Below, one piece after another: positions 13,801 to 24,180 of a DNA stretch of 64,000 bases (positions are counted from its first letter, which is position 1; every line of letters starts with the position of its first letter). Made by a program: the position numbers and the translations under genes. The notes under the pieces are model-generated. The model worked only from the letters and a program-made list of their open reading frames with translations. It had not been told where the DNA came from and ran no database searches. This DNA is from Thamnidium elegans (taxonomy: Eukaryota > Mucoromycota > Mucoromycetes > Mucorales > Mucoraceae): the NCBI GenBank assembly GCA_025201345.1, contig JAIXMG010000014.1, positions 434,001 through 498,000 on the forward strand. Reading direction: 5' to 3'.

Positions 13801-14665
13801 TTAAAAACTATAAAATTGATCCGTTCTATAAACAACACCATCACCGCGAACCAACAACAATGGTATCTTTTTCTTTAAACCATCTTCTTCTAGAACAAGT
13901 GTAGGACTACTAAGAAGTTCTTGTGCATCTGGAATGGAACAAGTGATAGTATCTCTTGACTTATATTCTGTTTGAGCTGATTTAATATCACCAAACCAAA
14001 TATTGAGATCGCGAGTTAAATTTTCTCCTGATAGTGTCAAATGCATTGCATCTATTTTTTTAGTTGATGTTTCATAAATTAATGGAAAAGGTGTAATAGG
14101 AGCAGATGTATTTGATAATGTAGTAGTTGCTTGTTGATTAAATGGCATATTAAAGCAACTTTGATCAGGCGCGTCAGAAGGTGTCCAAAAAGTATAACTA
14201 GCACAATCTGTTCCAACAATAGTCCACACTGCTGCATCAGAAACATCTTCTGTCCAACATGCTCCTTCTAATCCAGATGAGTCAGAGATTGAACTACCAC
14301 GACGATCTGCTAAACTACCTCTACGACCTTTTGTTTCTGTACTACTGATAGAACTCATACGACGACGAACTTTAGTAGTTGCTGGTGCTGGTGTAGGTGT
14401 AGGTGTACTAGCTACTGCTGCTGCTGATGATGATGCATCCAATTGTTCACAACCAGTCTTTTCAATCATCTTTCCATCAATTAATTCAGTCCAATTATTA
14501 TTAATAGCTGTTTCTAGTTTAATTGGTTGACAACCAGATACTAAATGACGGCTATAAGTAGTTTTATGCATACCAACCACATCATTTAAACAAGCCAAGT
14601 AAGTAACAGGATGACAAGATTGTGGTATTTTATAATCTGGGTTATTATTATTTGTTGGCTTTTGC

Positions 14666-14708
<43 letters not shown>

Positions 14709-17013
14709 GATATCTTGCTTTATTATGATGAGAAAAAGTTGGATCTTGAACTATTTGAAATGCAATTTTATGTAACTGAGAAACTGGATCACCGAGAGTC
14801 TCATCTCCACATTCACCCCCTGTTTTACCAGAAAGATCTTCCATACGATTTCCACCTAATACCATACTTCCTTTATCTACTTTACGAATGACCATGACCG
14901 GACTCACTAAACCAGTGGATACACATTGAAGTACAACAGGTTGATTATAATGAATTGCAATAGGTTGTTGAGTAGAAGAAGGTGTTTGTAATGCAATAGC
15001 AGGTGGAGGAGGAAAATTAGGATTATTGGGGTGATGTTGATTAGGACGGGGCATACTTGTTGTATCAGGAGAACGTGTAGTATCTACAATCCAAATTACA
15101 AAAGGATCCCAAGATCCAGTTCTAGCAACAAAACAAGTACCGTTACTAGAAGCATTGGTGTTGGTTTTAGTGTTAGGTGAAGAAGGTGCTTGACCATTTG
15201 ATACGCCTAAATATTTTGTTGAAACAGTTTGTGAACGAATACGATTAAACAAGGAGATGGTAGTACCATGATGAATACACACTAAAAAAAAAAAGGATGT
15301 TAATAAAATAATAATAATAATAGTAATAATAAAGTAATACTCACATTCCATATTCTTGATACTTTGTCTCTTTTTACTAGGCTTACTAATCACCTTAATA
15401 CCTTTACTAGGAAAAGTACCTAACTGTAATCCATTTCCAAGTTGAATCTTTGCTAATACTTCAACACGTTTTCTTTTCTCATCTGCATCATTTATATACA
15501 ATTGTTTTGATACACATCTTCCTGTGATAGATGAATTAGAAGAATTATTTGCAGCAGCAATTGAATTATCAATAATAGTTCCTGAAGGTGTTTGCCATTC
15601 AAGTACACCTGTCTGATTAATTGTTTCTCCAGATATATGAATAGTCAGTTTAGGAGAACTTAACACATTAGACGGGGACTGAAAGAATTGGCTTGGTTTC
15701 TTTGGTTCGGTTTGTAAATTAGGTTTGTCCGAACAAGTGGTGTTTGTCCACCAGTTTGCACCTTTTAACACCGTCGTAGGTGGAGGACACAAAAACCTAA
15801 AAAAAAAAAAAAAAAAAAAAAAAACGTCATGTATTAATATTAAAACTGCGTATATAAGTAGGAGTTTTATTATTAACCTTTTCTCGGTTCCATAACTCTT
15901 TTGTGCGACCCTACTAGTCAGAACCATTATAGTTCTTTCACCTGTAACAGGTAAGGAACGGTCTTGAATATCACGTCGAATAAGGTAATCTTGTATTAAA
16001 GGTTTTAAAGAAGAAGCAGTATTTTGACCTTGTAACATACGAGCTGATATAATACCACTTTTATTATTCATCATATTAGATAACTGATCCCAATCTTCTT
16101 GTTGGTTTGAAGGTTGAGGTTGTTGGAAAGGAATAGGTTCAAAACCCAAAGAGGCCGGCTGCATGGGAGTGATAGGAGGAGAAGGAGATAAAGAAGATAA
16201 AGAAGAAGAACCGATAGTGTGAGTTGGAGATACAGGAGATAAAGAATTAACACTACGTCTTTGCCTCTTTTGCGATTGTGAATGAGTTTTCTTTACTTCT
16301 TGTTGTTCTAGTAACCAATCAGCCATATTATTAATTTCATTTGTAATAGCAGAAGGAGTTATTGTATTTGCTTGATTAAAGCCATCTGTAGCCAATTTAA
16401 GAAAATCGCCAGGCTGAGATAAAAGATCAGAAGTAGAGTCCATAAATGATAAATCAGACATAATGGTAGCATTATCACCATTGGAACTATCTTCACTTTG
16501 AAAATCTCTATTACCAACACTATTTTCTGCAACCAGTGCTTCAAGAAAACTTGTTGAAAAAAAATTAGAACTAGTAGTAGTATTAGTAGGAGATAAAAGG
16601 GTAGCAAAAGTAGGATCATCTTCTCTTAGAGACATGGTACGTTTATGAATAGGTCTATCATTATTATTTGTTGTAGAATTCAAAAGTAATTGAAGTTCAT
16701 CCCAAGGTGCATTATCATTAGCTGTTAATACATTTAATTCTTGCTTTGAAAAATCAAATGAATGATAATCCATTTCACCAACAGCAACAGAATGACGACG
16801 AGAATTCGTTCCAGATAGATTATTAGGATCGATATGTAATTGATGTTGTTCAAAAAAGGAATCGAAATTAAATTGATTATTTTCATTTTCGTTACAAGGT
16901 GATGAAGGTGAAGAATAAATAAAGTCTGACCATGAAGATGTATTGGGCATAGATGAACTAAGTACTTTACAATCATCTTGTTGCTTTCTTTTTCTAGAAT
17001 CAGTAGTAAACAT
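13801..17013 (-). CDS. CSL-family transcription factor (CBF1/Su(H)/Lag-1 type)
   Basis: Sequence-specific nuclear DNA-binding protein. Two introns (15797-15877, 81 bp; 15282-15344, 63 bp) interrupt conserved motifs and, once removed, restore the consensus exactly: SYGTEKRFLCPPP in the Rel-like N-terminal domain, and SKKRQSIKNMELCIHHGTT followed by FNRIRSQTVSTKYL in the beta-trefoil domain. The spliced protein is about 1,022 residues. The first 340 or so are Ser/Asn/Thr-rich and probably disordered, which is typical of long fungal CSL proteins. The C-terminal IPT/TIG domain begins near LTLSGENLTRDLNIWFGD. A polyglutamine run of about 17 (DNA at about 14662-14710) and a large polar insertion lie inside the trefoil/linker region. 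Fungi lack Notch; in fission yeast, Cbf11/Cbf12 act in adhesion, lipid metabolism and cell-cycle control, so a similar role is inferred. Identity is very secure. Confidence 0.95.
14655..14712 (-). repeat. Polyglutamine-coding CAA repeat inside the CSL gene
   Basis: A TTG trinucleotide repeat on the plus strand (CAA on the coding strand) encodes about 17 glutamines in a row within the insertion that splits the beta-trefoil region. It is likely to vary in length between isolates. Confidence 0.85.
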
Positions 17014-17692
17014 ATTCGTTCCAGCAAATATAATATATATGTATATATAAAAAGAAAAAAAGAAAAGAAGGTAAGAAGAAGAAGAAGACAGAGAAAAAGG
17101 GAAAAAATGAAGCTTATAAAGTAGGGTTTTAAAAATAATAATAGTAGTACAAAAGTACTGCTAAAAAAATATTATTTAGTAGTTTTTTTTGCTCTTTAAC
17201 CCCACATTTTTTTTTTTATCCCAAACCAATCAAGTACAAAAACTATATTGGTTTGAGTTTTTTTGCTCCGGTCTATAAACTTTTTACCGTACACATGACC
17301 CAGAATAGTTCCCGCCATTCTTATACCGAACAAACGGGTAGTACCATACCCCGCATATCCATGCTATTAGTAAAAAAAAAAAAAAAGGGCGCTCTAAACC
17401 TTAAAATAATAATCAAATCAATATCTTTTTTTTTTATCTTACTACAAAAAGTGATAAAAAAAGATATAGTTTCTTGTGTAATAATAGTAATAATAAATCG
17501 TACTTACTCCTTTTTCTAAAAACGACATACAGGTGCTATCTATCATTACGTCAGTTCCATTGACCCTCATATATACTCTGTAAACAAATAATTTTAAACT
17601 GAGTGATATTCCTTTTTGTTGTTTAGCGTTTTATTCAATGCATTTACATGTAATAACATGATACACTTTTCTAAAATGCACATCACACTCTC

Positions 17693-17726
<34 letters not shown>

Positions 17727-19219
17727 TGTCTCGTTACACTAAATTAACTATAAACCTATTACTGGTTGTGGTCAGGATTGCTACAACTGGACCCATTTGG
17801 GGGTTACAATAACAAGTAAATATCTCGTTTGAGGTCATACATTTTATACAGGGGGCATTATTTTCTTTTTACTCATCTGGTATGCATCATTTGATTTCCG
17901 CTGTCTTGCACCCATTTTTTTTCTCTTTATTACTATTGTTCTACCTTTTTTTTTAAAAAATCAACGCAAAATAATTACTCGTGTTTTTATCTATATGTAT
18001 AATTACTTCAACCAAACCCCGCTTCCATTCTGTGTAAACCTTTGTAGTTACAAGTGTAGAACAAATCGACGTTTCCGGAAATAGGAACTTTCTATGTTGC
18101 TTGCTGCGTAAATGAAGAACCTAAAATTATGCAGTCTTTTTTTTTTTTTTTTACCTGTTGCCAAACGTCTCTTAGCAACCTCATAACCAAAAGTTTATTG
18201 TCATGGGAAAAGCTTTTTTTGGTTTCTATTGTGGCACAGCCTTCCAATACATCCGGGGCGGCTAAACAAGTAACGATAGCATATTTACTTGACTAAGCGT
18301 AAGAAAAAAAAAATGTATTATAGAACTGGACCATTTGCGTGGTAACATCTTTCTAAATTATAATCTAAGCCAATAAGATTAGATCGCATAAATCCATCAA
18401 TTCCAAGTGGTTTTTGTTCCTTTTCGTGCCAGGCGAAAGACTTTCTATATTTGATGGTTACACAGCCAGGTCGAGTGTGTAAAAAAAAAAACTGTTTTTA
18501 TAGTAGAATTTTAAAAGAGATACTTATTGGTGAAGGTTTTACACTGGTGCTTATTCAAAGTAACAATATAATGTAATACCTAGATAAACGATTTATAATA
18601 TATTACAAAAAGTATTTAACAACATGTGTATAATAATACCACCATTACAAGAATAGAAGGTTGTGGTTCATCCAAAAACATTTACCATTAATTATATGGA
18701 GTTTTTTTTTTTTTTAATATTATTATTACTGTATAAAACTCAATTTTACGCCATCACTCACCTTTCTTTTACTTATAAAAAACTTGTAAGATTGACCTTA
18801 CGTCATTACCCTTTATATATTAGCTACACTCGACGATCTAGTTGACGAAGTTTATAAATCTTGCATATTTCTTGCTGAAAACAAAACGTTACTAGGTAAC
18901 TATCAATATAATAAATGTGCTTAACTATATGATGGATGCCGATATCATTATCGTATTTTGATAAAGACTTGAATATTACAATGGACTAGGCATTACGGTG
19001 CACTTAAGCTATTTGGTAAATTTAAACTACGAGTAAAAAAAACCGTGGTGTGCTTACTATAACGACTTAAATATATGGACGGAGAGTATAGTTGGCTAAT
19101 TTTACACCTTCCTTTATCGTAGTAACGTAATTTCCCTCTTTCTTTAGTTTTATAATCGGGTATGAAAACATCCGCAAAAAATATATCCAAGTTATTCAAA
19201 CCTTCAGAGTGGCAGATCC

Positions 19220-19250
<31 letters not shown>

Positions 19251-19551
19251 ATTGTGCAGTTTTGTATTATACTATCGCGTTAAAGATGCCAAGTGTTGCA
19301 CACGCATACTGCTGCTTATAAGGCATTACATTTAGTTTTTTCTTCCCGCAAAGTCTAGTAATTTAATAAACACAACTAGCTGTCATCGTACATGAACCCT
19401 TCGTACTATCTATCTCCTTGAAACCGTTATATATTTGATTCCGTAAATTTACAATACAAACCAATTTAGACAAAACATACTACATTTTTATTATATAAAG
19501 GGGATTCTTTTTTATTGCAGTAATACTTTTTTTTTTTAAAAAAAAGAAGGT
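17014..19551. other. 2.5 kb spacer: CSL upstream region and ARPC4 3' flank
   Basis: No supported gene was found. The sequence is AT-rich with poly-T runs (about 17695-17723, 18137-18152) and a poly-A run (19220-19247). A short imperfect direct repeat built on AACTGGACC-ATTTG-GGT-ACA occurs at 17785-17808 and 18324-18346, both in the CSL upstream region. Long upstream regions are common for regulatory genes, so this may be promoter. Confidence 0.5.
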
Positions 19552-20376
19552 TTAAGCAAACTAGAAGTAATAATAATAAAAAAGAGAGATGAGTTTTATG
19601 CTTAACTTGTTCATCTATTTACAATCTTACCTGAACTAAATAACTTTCGGCAACAGTTCTAGCACGAGTGTTGACACTTAATTTCATCTCGGAAATCTCT
19701 TTATCAACTTCTTCCATAAAGTGAACAATGAAGTCTACCAATTTGTGCTTGTACATTTGTTCGGTATGGTTATTGGTAATTAAGAAAGAAATATCGTAGC
19801 CCTAAAACATAATGTGGTCAATAAATAATATATTCATTCGAAAAGCTTCATCCCTTTGCCAAGATTATATTTACCTCAACAGGCTTTCTACGCAAGATAA
19901 CAAAACTTTCAGCTCTCAACATTAAGAAACGAGAGAATTTATGACATAATATACGTTCAAGGTCGTCAGCTTGTTTAATTTTGATACTAATACGAACAGA
20001 ATTGACAGAAGGTTCAACTAATACTTTTTCATTTTCGTTACGACTAATGACCAAAGGGTTCATCAACACTTCCTTTGACTTTCTAATAAGATATATATAC
20101 ATAATAAAGTTAGATAAAATATATATATATATATCAACTGTCTTTATATATATATATATGTATATTACCCTGATTCAATTTCAGGTGTATTGTGTCTTTC
20201 TGCAACTTGAGAAGAAAAGTTATCTAAACAAAGAGCAGCAGTTAAAGTAGAACGTACAGCTGTAAGGTATGGTCGAAGTGTATTAGACTAGAGTTTTTTT
20301 TTTAGTTATATAAAAGAGATTTTTTTTTAGTTCTACGCGCTTCTATTTACGTTATTAGTTTTTATTAAAATACCAT
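19552..20376 (-). CDS. ARPC4: Arp2/3 complex subunit 4 (ARPC4, p20)
   Basis: Core subunit of the Arp2/3 complex, which nucleates branched actin filaments at endocytic patches. Five exons give 169 residues, almost exactly the family length of 168. The exons are 20376-20374 (only the ATG), 20287-20169, 20082-19875, 19801-19631 and 19560-19552 (two residues plus stop). Introns are 70-86 bp. Family landmarks are present: [17 protein letters not shown] near the start, [18 protein letters not shown], the block [36 protein letters not shown], and [18 protein letters not shown] near the end. The ATG-only first exon is inferred: the ATG is followed directly by GTATTT, and an acceptor CTCTAG precedes the codons that follow Met in the family. 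An alternative distant start is possible. Confidence 0.94.
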
Positions 20377-21155
20377 AGTTTATTTCAAATGTAGAAGAAA
20401 AAAAAAAAAAAGGAAATTTACCAAGAAGAAAGCGAACCCTATTTCGTCATTTTTTCCCCGGAGTTTTAACGTATGAAAACCTTCAAAAGTGGGTACGTGC
20501 AACCGAAAAAAGAAATCGACGCATTATCACAATAGCGATCTTATCCAACAGATACCATTGGTATGTAGATTAAAAAAAAACGCGATTAATTTTTTTGTCT
20601 GTATAATAATTTAATATATTGTCCTTACGTAGTTATATCATCATATTTCAAGAAATGTAAAATTATTACAAACAAAACAAAAGATTGCTTCGAATTTACA
20701 ACATATTATGCCATTTTATTTAATTATTTCACGTAATTATATTATCCCATATTAGGTTTAGAACTTTAAAAGAAGAAGAAAAGTAATAAAAATAATTGTG
20801 TTTTACACTTGGTACATATTTCTTTCTTTTGGTATGAAGTATATTCACTTTTTAAAAAAGAAGAAAAAAACCCGCCATTATCGAGTGTGTTTCATCGATT
20901 AATTAGGAAAGAATGTATTTATTAGAATCTGATCTATATACACGCGCACACAATAAAACATTTACAGAATACTTTTACGTTCCTTCGCGATATGCATTGC
21001 AATCATAACTAATAAATCCTTGTTGTCAGAAAAATAACTTGTGTTGTCAAATTCTCAGCAATTACAATAAATAAGTCTCTTTTCCTACTTTTTTTCTTTT
21101 TCTTTCTTCTTTAACTAATAATAACAATATATATACATATTTAAATTAATAAACA
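20377..21155. promoter_or_regulatory. Divergent promoter between ARPC4 and the secreted repeat protein
   Basis: About 780 bp without a gene separates two divergent starts. On the right side a strong pyrimidine-rich leader (21077-21115) is followed by a TATA-like stretch (21126-21142) and a favourable start context (AAACAATGCG). This suggests high expression of the secreted protein. The left side has no distinctive motif. Confidence 0.5.
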
Positions 21156-23138
21156 ATGCGTTTCTCACTTGCTATTATTGCCTCTGTTCTTTTAACCCAA
21201 GCTGTATACGCAGCAGACAATTCTGCCAGCGGGTCTAAATCTGCTGCTGCTGCTCCTCACTCAGCATCCGCCAGTGCATCTGCATCATCTAATGCCGATT
21301 TATTAGATAAAAGAGGTATGGTAGACTTTATTCGTAAAGTGATCTTCGCAGAAGAGCCCAGCTCATTAGATAGTGCGTCTAATGCTACTCCTGTCTTCGT
21401 TTCCGAATCTGCCTTCGCTAGCGCCACTGATACTCCCAAGGGCCGTAACCGCGCTGCCAATCAAGTTCAGTCCAAATCTCATTCTCGTTCAATTGCTGCT
21501 GCTTCTGCCTCTGCTCCTTTTGCTAAGAGATCTGTTGACACTGACAGTGCTAATCTTGCTGAAGACTCTGGCGACCATGCCAATTATCCTCAAGCCAAGG
21601 CTGTCTCTGCCAGCGCCTCTAAATTAATTCACGCCGCCGCCGCCAGCGCCTCTGCAAGTGTCTCTGCCAGTGCCTCTAAATTAATTCACGCCGCCGCTGC
21701 CAGCGTCTCTGCCAGTGCCCCTGTCAGCGCATCTAACTTAATTCATGCTGCCGCTGCCAGCGCATCTAACAGTGCCTCTGCTTCTGCCTCTGCTCCTTTT
21801 GCTAAGAGAACTGTTGACGCCAATCATGCTGAACACTCTCGCGAACATGGTGAACGCTCTCACGAACACGGTGAACACTCTCGCGAACATGGTGAGCATT
21901 CTCGTAACCATGATGAGCACTCTCACGACCGTGATGATCCCTTCGGCGACCATGATGAACACTCTCGTGACCATGCCAATCGCCTTCAAGCCAAGGTTGC
22001 CTCTGCCAGTGCCTCTGCCAGCGCCTCTAAATTAATTCACGCCGCCGCTGCCAGCGCCTCTGCCAGTGCCCCCGTCAGCGCCTCTAACTTAATTCACGCC
22101 GCCGCTGCCAGCGCATCTAACAGTGCCTCTGCTTCTGCCTCTGCTCCTTTCGCTAAGAGATCTGTTGACACTGATAGTGCTGATCTTGCTGAAGTCTCTG
22201 GCGGCCATGCCAATCACCCTCAAGCCAAGGCTGTCTCTGCCAGCGCCTCTGCCAGCGCCTCTAAATTAATTCACGCCGCCGCTGCCAGCGCCTCTGCCAG
22301 TGCCTCTGCCAGTGCCTCTGCCAGCGCCTCTAAATTAATTCACGCCGCCGCTGCCAGCGCCTCTGCCAGTGCCCCTGTCAGCGCCTCTAACTTAATTCAC
22401 GCCGCCGCTGCCAGCGCATCTAACAGTGCCTCTGCTTCTGCCTCTGCTCCTTTCGCTAAGAGATCTGTTGACACTGATAGTGCTGATCTTGCTGAAGTCT
22501 CTGGCGGCCATGCCAATCACCCTCAAGCCAAGGCTGTCTCTGCCAGCGCTTCTGCCAGCGCCTCTAAATTAATTCACGCTGCAGCTGCCAGCGCCTCTGC
22601 CAGTGCCTCCAACTTAGTTCACGCTGCCTCTGCTAGTAAATCAGCTAGTATCATTCACGCCGCCGCCGCCAGCGCCTCTGCCTCTGCTGTCTCTGGTGTT
22701 ACTGATGGTGATGATACAGTCGAAGAATTTACCGAAGACCCCGCTACTACTATTGAAGATGTTGCTGATGCTATTGCTGACGCTGTAGAAGATATTGCTA
22801 ATGACCCCGTTGCTGCTATTAAAGATGGCATTGACGCTGCTACTGACGCTGCTACTGACGCTTCTACTGACGCTTCTACTGACGCTTCTACTGACGCTTC
22901 TACTGACGCTTCTACTGACGCTTCTACTGACGCTTCTACTGACGCTTCTACTGACGCTGCTACTGACGCTGCTACTGACGCTGCTACTGACGCTGCTACT
23001 GACGCTGCTACTGACGCTGCTACTGACGCTGTAGAGGATATTACTGATGGTGGCGATATTACACAAAATGGATTCTGGATTGATGACTCTAGAGCAGAAA
23101 ACGAATTCAAGGGATATGCATGGAAGCAAAACGAATAA
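21156..23138 (+). CDS. Secreted Ala/Ser-rich repeat protein with Lys-Arg sites; candidate Kex2-processed repeat precursor
   Basis: Single exon, 660 residues. Residues 1-19 or 20 are a clear signal peptide (MRFSLAIIASVLLTQAVYA). Lys-Arg pairs, the classic Kex2 cleavage site, fall at residues 52-53, 124-125, 217-218, 334-335 and 433-434. The last four share the context APFAKR. Between them are repeated blocks made of an acidic lead (SVDTDSADLAEVSGGHANHP), QAK, then (AS)n runs with eleven copies of a K/N-LIHAAAAS unit. The second block carries a His/Glu/Arg-rich replacement (residues 224-274). The C-terminus has an acidic domain and sixteen or so TDAS/TDAA tetrapeptides before a unique end (GFWIDDSRAENEFKGYAWKQ). 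Codons are GC-richer than the neighbours. I do not recognise an orthologue; a cell-surface or silk-like structural role is the main alternative to a peptide precursor. Confidence 0.85.
   Translation: MRFSLAIIASVLLTQAVYAADNSASGSKSAAAAPHSASASASASSNADLLDKRGMVDFIRKVIFAEEPSSLDSASNATPVFVSESAFASATDTPKGRNRAANQVQSKSHSRSIAAASASAPFAKRSVDTDSANLAEDSGDHANYPQAKAVSASASKLIHAAAASASASVSASASKLIHAAAASVSASAPVSASNLIHAAAASASNSASASASAPFAKRTVDANHAEHSREHGERSHEHGEHSREHGEHSRNHDEHSHDRDDPFGDHDEHSRDHANRLQAKVASASASASASKLIHAAAASASASAPVSASNLIHAAAASASNSASASASAPFAKRSVDTDSADLAEVSGGHANHPQAKAVSASASASASKLIHAAAASASASASASASASASKLIHAAAASASASAPVSASNLIHAAAASASNSASASASAPFAKRSVDTDSADLAEVSGGHANHPQAKAVSASASASASKLIHAAAASASASASNLVHAASASKSASIIHAAAASASASAVSGVTDGDDTVEEFTEDPATTIEDVADAIADAVEDIANDPVAAIKDGIDAATDAATDASTDASTDASTDASTDASTDASTDASTDASTDAATDAATDAATDAATDAATDAATDAVEDITDGGDITQNGFWIDDSRAENEFKGYAWKQNE
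22140..22737 (+). repeat. About 297-bp tandem duplication within the secreted repeat gene
   Basis: The block beginning at the APFAKR codons near 22147 recurs near 22444 (99 codons later). The stretch coding for the SVDTDSADLAEVSGGHANHP lead is virtually identical at the nucleotide level, so this is a recent duplication. The next units to the left are more diverged. Confidence 0.75.
22832..23032 (+). repeat. 12-bp minisatellite coding TDAS/TDAA repeats
   Basis: The unit ACTGACGCTTCT (or ...GCTGCT) is repeated about 16 times in register with the reading frame: one block of eight Ser units flanked by Ala units. Because the period is a multiple of three and lacks stops, all three frames on both strands stay open here, which explains several long but meaningless overlapping frames. 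Confidence 0.9.
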
Positions 23139-23262
23139 ACATACATACAATCGTAAATTATTTTAGACAGATATTAAAAAAAAACATAATTCCATTCCCA
23201 TTCTTCTACCTTTTTTAATAATAATAATAAAAAAAAAAGTAATAAAGACGAGTTTACAAATT

Positions 23263-24026
23263 TTATTCAAAACAATTTAGAATAGACTTCATAGGAAAGG
23301 AACGGTTAGATCGAACTCGATGAGTATATACAACATTTAAATCACTATCAATGATAATCACAGAGCGAATCATATCAAGTGTGTCTATATTAACTGATTT
23401 GAATGAAACTGAGATAAGTCTATCTAAACCATCAGAAGCTAGTAAAATAAAACTATTAGAATAAAAATGATTGATAAATCATTTGTCTCACCTAATATAA
23501 AGGAAGGTGTAAATGTTAAACTAGATGTACTATGTCCGACAGTAGCATATACACTATGAATATGTGGTTGATCATGCGTAATGACGATAGGAAGTGCACC
23601 GTTTTGAATGAACTTTGAGTAATTCTGTCTACATATACATAAAAATAAATAAGTAATAAGATACAATTCAAAAGTTAAAATACCTACTCAATATGTAATA
23701 AATCTTCTTTTGATTGAGTTGAACTGTTAAAACAAAGAAATATATATATAAATATAGTTGTCTTTTTTTTTTCTTTTTTTTTTTAAGAAAAAGTTTATGT
23801 TTTACAAATCATATTGACAAAAGAAAAGAATAACATAGCTTGTATATTGAAAAGCGCTAGATAACTGAAAGTGAAAGATCTTCCCTTGATAATAAACAGG
23901 ACATCCAAAATCGTTCGTTCTAGTTCGATTCAAGCTGCGTACTTTGTTTTTTGTATTGGGTTCTGATTGTTCTGAATCATCAAAGTGGACACTTCTATCA
24001 CGTTTAAGACTCTCAGATGACATCAC
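23263..24026 (-). CDS. Peroxiredoxin-like (thioredoxin-fold) protein lacking the peroxidatic cysteine
   Basis: Four exons with consistent phases (24026-23806, 23723-23688, 23628-23492, 23438-23263) give 189 residues. The spliced protein resembles the AhpC/TSA fold: a GKIFHFQLSSAFQ segment, a core strand and helix start (YVILFFCQYDFSTQSKEDLL), a second strand (GALPIVITHDQPHIHSVY) and a late strand with turn (MIRSVIIIDSDLNVVYTH). In active peroxiredoxins the helix start reads DFTFVCPTE; here DFSTQSKED puts Ser where the catalytic Cys belongs and lacks the Pro-Thr. It should therefore not be a peroxidase by the usual mechanism. The fold assignment is by eye and moderate. The gene sits 154 bp downstream of UBA2 on the same strand. 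Its first 35 residues are polar and probably flexible. Confidence 0.6.
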
Positions 24027-24032
24027 AAATTG

Positions 24033-24057
24033 TTTTTTTTTTTAAAAAAAAAAAAAA
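24033..24057. repeat. T11A14 palindromic tract before the peroxiredoxin-like gene start
   Basis: A T run passes directly into an A run, beginning 7 bases upstream of the minus-strand ATG. It is one of a dozen such tracts in the window, listed in the findings. Confidence 0.8.
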
Positions 24058-24180
24058 GTAAAGAAAAAGGTAAAAAAAAAGGAGAAAGAGTCGGATTAAG
24101 CTTTTTTTATTATTATATGCATAAATCACTGAAAAAAAAAACATTTGAAATTAAAGCACGTGGCTATGTATTTCTCACCA

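Noticed and set aside
17253..17519. 88-residue frame upstream of the CSL gene
   Set aside because: Low complexity, poly-Lys from an A-run, no recognisable domain.
18663..18845. 60-residue plus frame in the CSL upstream region
   Set aside because: Short, low-complexity, no supporting splice partners or motifs.
22641..23150. Long antisense reading frames (about 165 residues, Ser/Val/Ala repeats) and a plus-strand Leu/Thr frame
   Set aside because: They are shadows of the 12-bp minisatellite, which is stop-free in every frame; the plus-strand frame with the signal peptide explains the region.
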